This document shows, one piece after another, positions 56,556 to 64,000 of a DNA stretch of 64,000 bases (positions are counted from its first letter, which is position 1; each line of letters begins with the position of its first letter). The stretch lies in the NCBI GenBank assembly GCA_036873135.1, contig JAPTYO010000002.1:44259452-44323451 (forward strand). The letters run 5' to 3'. This DNA is from Clarkia xantiana subsp. parviflora (lineage: Eukaryota > Streptophyta > Magnoliopsida > Myrtales > Onagraceae). A model generated the notes under the pieces. It had not been told where the DNA came from and did not search any database. It was given only the letters and a program-made list of their open reading frames with translations. Both the position numbers and the translations under genes were made by a program.

Positions 56556-57849
56556 CAAAGAGTATTCTAAAAAAATTATGATAGTAATTTGTATTAAAGT
56601 TTTTTTGTTTGATAAATCAGTCAGAATTCAATATGAAAATTTTCTTACAGCCTTCTCACAATTATTACCTACCAATTGTTGACAAACAATTCGGTAAATA
56701 ATTGGTCGGGAGACCATTTTTTTTTCTCATCAAATCAGACGAAGTCCGGTCAGAAAACGGTAGTACTTTCCCTCGATCGGTAAGCAAACCACCCGTATGT
56801 AATCCAAAGTTTTCTTGCAGACATATTCATAACATTTTTTTGTGTGTAATTTAGTCTCTTAAGTTTGTAAAAATGAACCACTAGCTTGGTGGACTTAACT
56901 AAAGTCTAGTCTCATACTAGGTCCGACCCTAAAACTAGGTCCGATTTGGGTCAAATTCAGAACTAATTCTCAATTGACATAGCTAGGGTGGAAACATGGG
57001 TTAGGTTCGACACGAGTCATGGTCGCCCAGGTTAGGGAACCCAAAGCGGAATCAGAACTAGCCAGAGATCAACTAAGATTAGGTTAATTGAGATCTAGGT
57101 CTGATTGCACCTAGCCAGGATCAAGTCATTGGTCTCAATTAAGACCCAAGCCAGACTTATTTCCAGTCTCAATTGAGACTCCAAATAGACATATGTCAAA
57201 CTGGTCAGGGTCGAGCACTGGTTGGGTCGGACCACAGTTAGACTCTGACCCGGGTCGAACTTAGCTCATGGCTCGATCCTGGCCCACAATTGAGACATGG
57301 GTTCCATTTGGGGCTAATAAGATCTAGGTATCAGTTGATCTATCCAATAGTCGAGCATTAGGTTGTGTCTGACCGTAGCTAGGATCACCCAAGTTAGGAA
57401 AACTTAATTAGGGTTAGATCCAACCCAGAACTCAACTGTGGCTTGGTCCACTGAGCTAATGATCCTACTATGAAAAACTTGAGCGATTAAATTAAAGAAA
57501 ATGAAAAGTGATGGGTATATTAAAAGGACTCAACAACGCAAAATAAAAAATTTAGGGAAGTATTATTTGAAATTATTTTAGAAGAACTTCTAGAAATATT
57601 AAACTAGCCTTATAACTCTATTAGTGAGTAAAATATGGCTTATAATTCTATAGTTCTAAATTTAAATAAGGATATTTTTGAAATATGTAACGATCTTCCT
57701 TCGATTTTAAAAGAAAATGACAATATCTCACATTTTAAAATATAAATGGTGTATAATACTTAAAAAAAAAAAATCTAAAATGTCGGCGTTTGGCAATAAT
57801 GATTCTGCGCAACATAAGGGGACAAACCAACACTTTTCTCAAAGTTGTT

Positions 57850-57899
<50 letters not shown>

Positions 57900-58919
57900 T
57901 ATCTATATTTATATATTACTTTTCTATAATATAATTTAGATGTGTTTAATATGACGTTGTCACATAATTTTTTTACATTACTTTCTCTCTCATATGTGTT
58001 AAAATTACTTTATTTAATTGTTTCAGTTTTAGTGAACTACATATATGTTACTATTCTATATCATCCACATGGAGCTTTAATTTAATCAATAATTCATCAT
58101 TCACATTCGGTGTAAATTACACTCACATATTATTCAAATTAAATGTTGAACCCTACTAATAAAAACATAACCCTAATAATACTAAAAATATAACGTTTGC
58201 ACCTAACATATTACTTTAGAGAATTGCACTAAAGGGAAGAATTAAAAAAAAATATATATATTCCCTTATAAGGTGGCAGAAAGTAAAGCATTTCTAGTTT
58301 CACATTTGAGCCATGATTATTACTAATATGTGTCTATTCACAGGTCGACAGGAAGATGCTTATGATAAAAAAAGACAGGAAGATGCCACAGACAAGATCT
58401 CGAGGAGGGTCATTTGGAATGACACCATCTGTATAGTAGAACATGAATTCAAATGCATATTCGACGTGACGAACGTCTTAATGTTGTTCTTGAGTCACAT
58501 GTATTAACTGGTATGGCGGTTTCGTTCTTAGCATTGCTCTCTCTACAAATTTATTCAATCATTAATAATTGTTCTATGTTATATAACTCTTTATATATAT
58601 ATATATATATATAAATTATTTTGCACGCACGCACACGATTTTTATTTTTATACAAGTTTTATGCTCTTATTGCAGTATATAATAATAATAAAAGAAAAGT
58701 GTCGAAATTATATTATATTACATTAAATATGTCAAATGTTTCTATCCATATGGTATGTAAGATATGTAAAATTTATTGACTAAGAAAAATAATATATGAG
58801 TTTTTATGACTATCCACAAATAGTTTAAGACATCTTATTCAACAAGCAGAAAGCTTTGTAGAGCTGATCAATAAAACATACAGTATTTAATAATATTTGT
58901 AATGAAACTATATAAAATA
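56556..58919. other. Gene-free AT-rich stretch
   Basis: No supported gene or element ends. About 56880-57470 is a less AT-rich block with recurring TCAATTGAGACCCA and GGGTCGGACC-like phrases, possibly an old repeat. (AT)n is at 57853-57895. The open frame 58313-58507 has no recognisable motif. Confidence 0.5.
57853..57895. repeat. (AT)n microsatellite
   Basis: About 21 AT dinucleotides in gene-free sequence. Confidence 0.9.
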
Positions 58920-59316
58920 TTCACAACGAGCTTACACGTCCCGCGTCAGGCCCCTGACGCTCAGGTGATCAACACCAGGGTTATGTGCACGACATATCCC
59001 GTATGAATATTACGCGGGTTCCACCCGTAAATGTGGGCCCTTCTGTTGCCAATATCACAATCCCTATAAATAGGGCCTTATATTCTTCGTTTACAACTTG
59101 ATTTCACTTGAATGCTCTGACTTCTCTCTGAACTTTATCTCTCTAAAACCGAACTCTCATTTTAGCATCAGAGAGGGTTCGCTGGACAACCCCCGGCTTA
59201 CCCCTTGTGCAGGTAAGCGAGCCAAGGAACGGAACGAGAGGAATACGAGCAAGAAAAACGATCTCGACTCGACGAAAGACCGCCAAGACCGGAACCCCGA
59301 CGAGCTTGATCCATCA
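58920..59316 (+). repeat. E6 5' LTR, right part
   Basis: It ends GATCCATCA before the PBS. TATAAATA is at 59065-59072, followed by CTCTGACTTCTCTCT as in the E3 LTR, and by AGAGAGGGTTCGCT and CTTGTGCAGG. I could not find the TG start, so the left limit is a guess and the LTR may be truncated. Confidence 0.6.
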
Positions 59317-59336
59317 TTGGCGTCGTCCGTGTGACT
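59317..59336 (+). promoter_or_regulatory. E6 primer-binding site
   Basis: TTGGCGTCGTCCGTGTGACT directly behind the LTR, nearly the same as in E3 (40671). Confidence 0.7.
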
Positions 59337-59366
59337 CGAACAAAAAGTCTTGCAATAACACGATCG

Positions 59367-60958
59367 ATGACAACGAGTGAACAATCAAGAGGTGAACCCA
59401 CATCGGGTAACAACCCTCCTCCTGAGAGTTCAAGACCACCTCTACATCCCAACACACAAGTACCAAGAGCGACACGACCAAGTGAGGAACCACCCGTTCC
59501 TGTCCCTCAAGAGGAGTCTTCGACTGCCTCAACACCTATGGTGCGCAAACACCCAAGCACTCAAGCGCAGTCTCGGAGAACACATTAGGGAAACCCCTCT
59601 CAAGGATTTCCCTATTGCATGCCACCGCAGGATCAGCCATATGCAAGTCCACCCCATGGAGTGCTATCATACAACATGCCGATGTTCAACTGGCACACTT
59701 ATGCGGCGTTTGGACGCCCGATGTTTTCTCAAAGTGCCCGCCCGGTTACGGCATGTTTCATGTCTACCACAGAGGACTTAATGGCATATCGAGATGTTAT
59801 GAGAGCAAGAGGATACGTAGCACCCCTGTTGGCTAGAACCGTCTGGTTCCCCCAAGGGATGGTCCGAGAATGACACAAGCTGAGGGACACCATACCCCAC
59901 ACTTTGCAAGGCAACAACCTACCCACCATCAAGGAAGGAAACCGCCTACCCCCAAGGTGCAAGACAATCGCCAATGCATCACAATGCAAGGAAAACATCA
60001 ATACCGTCTCATGCCCAACAGTATCTGTATGCCCAAGCATGAGTGCATTCTGAAAGAGAAAGAGCGGAGCATGTGCCAACTCCCCAGCCATGGAGACAAC
60101 CACCACCGTCCCCATATGAATACCAATACCAACAGAGTCCGTACCCTTACCAAGCTAAGTACCCACAAATGAATCAAGATGCACCTACCGATCCTCCACA
60201 AGTAGCAATGACAATGGAATTAATATAGGCATTAGTAACAAGGAAGATGATGGAAGCGAAATGCAAGGTTTGCATAGCCTAAATGACAAGACGTCACATC
60301 CGTTCGTCTAAGAGTTGACGGACATGCGCTTCCAAGATGGATTTTGTTTGGGTGAGATTGACAAGTATAATGGAAAATGAGACCTAATGGAACACGTGCA
60401 TCAGCACGAAGCATCATTGATGGGGAGCACGAGTGACGAGAGATTGATGGCCTTGTCATTCCCCATCACACTGATGGGGGCAGCTTCGCATTGGTTCTTT
60501 GGTCTCCCAAAGGCATCAATAAGCTCGTGGAAACAACTTAAAGCAAAATTCATCCAAAGATACTTGGAAGAAAGACAACTACTGAAAGGATCAAACGCCA
60601 TTGACGACGTTCATTAAGAGAATGAGGAGACACAGCGAGCTACTACACTCGCTTCAACCAGAATCTAGCTGAGATTGACACAGATATGTATGAAGGGGAA
60701 ATAATACGTGCATTCATGAGGAATTTAGGACGTTGGGGATCTTCCTTAGTGGACAGTATGACCCTTGACATGGTTAACACTGTGGAAGAGCTTGCAGCGC
60801 GAGTGAAATCAAATATAGACCTCGAAAGTGCCAGAGCCATAAGGCGAGTAAAGACAGCGACCCTTCAAATAAAACTGAAGGAAACAAGCACAGCAAGGGT
60901 AAGCCGCAGCAAGGGAAAATCAAAGAGAAAAGGAATGGATACCCCCTCCACTGGGTAG
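59367..60958 (+). pseudogene. gag: E6 gag 1 (broken)
   Basis: The N-terminus (ATG at 59367, MTTSEQSRGEPTSGNNPPPE) is proline-rich; after a stop at 59586 the frame goes on with a Pro/Tyr-rich stretch to 59871. Frame changes follow (YQYQQSPYPYQ at about 60120). The gag domain is spread over 60387-60617 (HVHQHEASLMG, AASHWFFGLPKAS, FIQRYLEERQ) and 60686-60958 (EIIRAFMRNLGRWGSS, EELAARVKSN), ending in a Lys/Arg-rich stretch. The zinc-knuckle is not clear. Many breaks; not functional. Confidence 0.78.
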
Positions 60959-61063
60959 AAATTTCAATGAACAAAGGAGGCCGGATAACTTAAACGCTAT
61001 AAACTTCGATCCCCTGATCGCGCCCCTCAAGACCATCTTTCGGGAAATGAAAGAATAAGGAAT

Positions 61064-61915
61064 ATGAATGCCAGCTGTGAAAATACTGACTACCAAGGAC
61101 GTCTAAAGAATTACGTCAATACTGGAAACAAGAAAGTGCGATCACCACCTCCTAAGCCATTGACTACTGACAAAGGCAAGGGAAAGATGGATGACTACAC
61201 ACCTCTCCCCGAGAAATGCATTATCAATGTCATTCACGGGGGCGTAGGCGCATGAGGACAGTCCTTGAATGAAAGGGAGGTGTCTGATGCTCAAACCAAA
61301 TGGCCAATTGGGGGCAAGAGACAATGGGAGGATGACGACATGGTCATCCAATTCTCAAAGAAAGATATGGAGCACATAGTGTTTCCACACGATAATGCCT
61401 TGGTCATAACATCGGAAATCACTAATTTTGATGTGAATAGAATTTTAGTGGATGGGGAGAGTTCAGCAGACATCCTCAATTTTCAATCATTGAAGGAATT
61501 AGGAAAGAACCTGAAAGACCTAACACCGATGGACTTCCCACCGGTAAGCTTCGCGGGAACATCGACATACCCATTCGGAATGATAACGCTACCAATGAGG
61601 CCGGGACAAGGATGGAAGCAGATTCACATGAATGTGTACTTTTTTTATAGTGGAGCACTTAGATACATACAATGGCATCCTGGGAAGAACGACTATCAAT
61701 CCAAACGTAGTAGTCGCGTCTACAGCTCATCAAAAGCTGAAGTTCCTAACTCCTCACGGAGTAGGCGAGGTGTTAGGCGACCAAACATAAACTCGGAAGT
61801 GCTATGTCAACGCTATGAAAAGGAAGGCACAACAAGGCCCAAGCATTGCAATGGTGGGAACACCAAGCAAAGAGAGAAAGCCTCGACGGGTGTGGAAGAA
61901 GTGGAGTGTAATTAA
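61064..61915 (+). pseudogene. E6 protease (broken)
   Basis: The frame contains KCIINVIHGG, a stop at 61253, then VIQFSKKDMEHIVFPHDNA, the protease motif RILVDGESSADIL (Glu replaces the second Gly of the loop) and GTSTYPFGMITLP. A frameshift near 61640 moves the end of the domain (YNGILGRTTINP) into another frame, where it ends with CYVNAMKRK as in E4. The enzyme would cleave the polyprotein; this copy is broken. Confidence 0.8.
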
Positions 61916-62063
61916 GAGATGGGCAATCACTACGCCTAAGAAAGCAAATAAGCTACAAGCTGAGAACGTTGGTCAATGAGGAGATAACACAAAGGGTTTC
62001 GACCCAAGAAAGCCAAGAAAGGCAAGATGCATCGGCTGAAGAGAGGAGATAAAGGAGAACAAC

Positions 62064-62670
62064 ATGGCAATTGAGTGGGGATTTTGCCACGTTTATGACA
62101 TTCGGCAACGCCCGGATGAGATCATAAGAAGCTATTTCGCAAGATTCTCGAAAAATGCCGCCCCTCTACATGCAACAAAGGGAGAGGTCATACGAACCTT
62201 CTTCAGAAATTTGAGAAACTCGCACATAAAATACTTATGGGGCATGTACGTAGTTGTGACAACAACTACAGTGCGAGAGCTGCGAGCCCGGCTAGATGAA
62301 GCCATGAAAAACAAAGAGGATGAATGAAGGCTTACTGTCTCATGACCGAAGAAGAAGCCAAGGAAGAGTTGGAAAACACCGACTCCATGAATGAAGAAGA
62401 TGTTGTGTTTGACAATGGAACATGAGTTAGGGTTGGGTTCACGCCATAAAACACAAGCTTGGAGCAATTGCACAACGAACGCATGTGGGATTTGATACCA
62501 CTCCCAAGCCGGGAGGAGCAAGCCTTTGTAGGCATAAACCCAGCTGAGTGGTGTCAACACCACGAGACATGGGGGCACCACACGAATGATTGCATGGTAT
62601 TGTAAATTGAAGTTGAATGCCTTGTCCGTCAGGGAAGGCTAGATGAATTCGTGGCGCCTCGTTTTTGAAC
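62064..62670 (+). pseudogene. E6 gag 2: repeated C-terminal half of gag behind the protease
   Basis: The open part 62064-62327 reads VYDIRQRPDEIIRSYFARFS and EVIRTFFRNLRN, corresponding to VWDIKQGEREPTLEYFKRFA and AVVNAFFMN in E4 gag 2. Further on, in another frame, a zinc-knuckle-like motif (WCQHHETWGHHTNDC, about 62550-62595) and RQGRLDEFVAP follow. The next bases are the 3' region repeats, so RT never followed here. Confidence in the gag assignment is good; the start of this segment is not defined. Confidence 0.75.
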
Positions 62671-63428
62671 AAAGCAGTCCTTGCAAAAGGCCGTATCGAC
62701 GTATCTTTTTTAAGTATCGTTGCATTTACCTTTTCAAGAATGAACTCCCTATGTGGAGATATTACCGCGTCTTTCCACAACGTCATCTTGAATCATCAAG
62801 TAACAGTTATCGTATAGTGGCAAAGTCGATCATGTCGCGACCTTTCTTCAGAAAAGCCAAGTAATTGTCATACAGTGAAAAAACGCATCAAAAAATTGCA
62901 AGTAGCGTCTTGCACCAACGTCATATCTTGGAAAAACCAAGCGGCGGAAAAACGAACTCGCAAGTAGCACCTTGCCAAAACGCTGTCTCGAGGCATCGAG
63001 TAAGCGGATTAAAATGTACCAAACCAAACAAGTAACATCTTGCCATAAGGCCAAGACTTGGAATACCAAGCGGCGGAAAACTCACTAACTTTTGCAAGTT
63101 GAGTCTTGCCAAAATGCTATCTCAAAGCATTGAGTAAGCGGCTTAAAACGTACCAAATCAAGAAAGTAACGTTTTGCCTCAACGCTATCTTGAGTCATCA
63201 AGTAAGCGGTAAAGCGCACATCGCAAGTCCCATCTTGCTAAAACGCTATCTCAAGGCATTGAGTAAGAGGCTTAAAACGTTCCAAATTACGTAAGTCACG
63301 TCTTGCCATAAAACTAACTCGAGGCGTCGGGTAAGTGGTTAAAATGCGCAAAACTAGCAAGTAGCGTCTTGCTAACAACTCTATCTCGAGGCATCAGATA
63401 CGCGGTTACAAAACGTGTCAACACAACG
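62671..63428 (+). repeat. E6 3' region, AAGTAGCGTCTTGC repeats
   Basis: A degenerate unit of about 60-66 bases, with AAGTAGCGTCTTGC, AACGCTATCTCGAGGCATC and AGTAAGCGG in order, is repeated about nine times. The same motif occurs in the E4-type 3' region (54655-55200) and once in E3 (about 46005). No gene. Confidence 0.8.
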
Positions 63429-64000
63429 TGATGGATATGTGCCCAATTCGAGTTCGTATTTATGTTTCGGGCCTCGTAAACACGTCAAAATTACATCTCG
63501 ACTTGAAAAACGTCTCCCAAAGGGTCAAAACGGTCTGGAAGCGTGTTACGCGCGTCCGGACCGGAACTCCGGATTGCAGCAATCCAGACCTCGCCGAATT
63601 GCCCAAATTCGACGAGGTCCGGATTGCATTGCTGGTATCGTGTGATTACAGTTTCCACGATTACCGTTACATGTAGAGAAGTCAAGTTCGCGCGTTACCA
63701 ATATGGATGACGGTTACCGCTTGCTTTTGAACCGTCATCAAACCGCTTTAAAACCGGGTCCGGTCCCAAGGAAGCCTATAAATAGGAGGCCTTGGCCACC
63801 CATTTTCACACATCCTCTCATTTGCCCAACTTTGGTATTTTGAGCTCTGACTTCTCTCTAGAAATATTTTATCTCTCTAGAATTACTCTTTTAGCCCTAT
63901 AATGACTTAAGCTTCGGAGAGGGCTCCGCTAGCACCACCCCCCCCTCTCCGTGCTAGCACCGGTCCTTTGTGCAGGAATCGTCGCCCAGACATCCGAATT
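63429..64000 (+). mobile_element. E7: start of an E3-type LTR, cut by the window edge
   Basis: TGATGGATATGTGCCCAATT and the following 570 bases match the E3 LTRs, including TATAAATA at 63777-63784, GGAGAGGG and the GCTAGCAC hairpin. It interrupts the E6 3' repeats; the flanking five bases are CAACG. I cannot tell whether it is a 5' LTR or a solo LTR. Confidence 0.85.

Larger units (their letters stand above)
58920..63428 (+). mobile_element. E6: gag-protease-gag element without RT
   Basis: It comprises the end of an LTR, a PBS (59317), gag 1, protease, gag 2 and a repeat-rich 3' region, then is cut by E7. The left end is uncertain. Domain order is the same as in E4, and the PBS and first leader bases are close to those of E3. 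No RT, RNase H or integrase sequence is present in the 4.1 kb behind the PBS. The coding region is decayed by many stops and frame changes. Confidence 0.78.

Noticed and set aside
58313..58507. 64-codon frame in gene-free sequence
   Set aside because: No motif, no homologue recognised, no promoter or splice context.

Overview
The window is intergenic heterochromatin of a flowering plant. Almost all of it is nested LTR retrotransposons with a few DNA transposons, and I see no cellular host gene and no rRNA or tRNA gene. The plant assignment rests on Ty3/gypsy polyproteins of the Tat type (a Ty3 RNase H followed by a second, archaeal-type RNase H, no chromodomain), on Ty1/copia elements with TGGTATCAGAGC primer-binding sites, on a PIF/Harbinger relic and on a Mutator-like foldback MITE. 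I cannot name the species. Labels: E1-E7 are gypsy-type elements; C-A1 to C-A3, C-B and C-C are copia elements.

Left part (1-18842). Copia C-A2 occupies 1-171 plus 16133-17012, and its 3' LTR ends at 17012. It is split by E1 (172-16132, target duplication GTGGA). E1 has its own LTRs, PBS and PPT, a conserved non-coding block and minisatellite arrays, but no gag-pol of its own. E1 was later hit by a 5'-truncated copia relic (C-A1, 1179-3161) in its 5' LTR and by a 524-bp MULE MITE (15347-15870, 9-bp duplication) in its 3' LTR. Inside it lies most of a second gypsy element, E2 (3753 to about 11795), with 5' LTR, gag, pol and a spliced antisense ORF but no 3' LTR. To the right are the end of a copia LTR with its PBS (C-C) and, in inverted orientation, the gag of another copia (C-B).

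Middle part (19150-39284). An internally deleted PIF/Harbinger relic (20147-21973) is interrupted by C-A3, a copia with no gag or pol (21974-25317). C-A3 is interrupted by the LTR of E4 (from 25318). E4's LTR is in turn interrupted by E5 (26010-35837, minus strand, target duplication TAAAT), a 9.8-kb pol-less relative of E1. E4 resumes at 35843 and encodes gag, protease and then a second gag segment, with no reverse transcriptase.

Right part (39285-64000). About 4 kb of the E5 5' half, the E5 5' LTR and the start of E4 is present a second time (39285-39911 plus 50899 to about 54470). This second copy is split by E3 (39912-50898), a young element whose LTRs differ at roughly 15 positions by eye plus a few indels. 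E3 encodes protease, RT, both RNases H and integrase but has no gag. Then follow a solo LTR of the E2 family (55812-56550, duplication GCAGA), a gene-free AT-rich stretch, E6 (gag-protease-gag again, no RT; to 63428) and the start of E7, an E3-type LTR cut by the window edge.

Working together: E3 carries only pol, while E4 and E6 carry only gag and protease with a duplicated gag half. They share LTR starts, leader sequence after the PBS, an R/U5 motif and a 3' repeat. This suggests, but does not prove, a two-component retrotransposon group in which Gag and Pol are supplied by different elements. E1 and E5 would be pol-less passengers of another Tat-type group.
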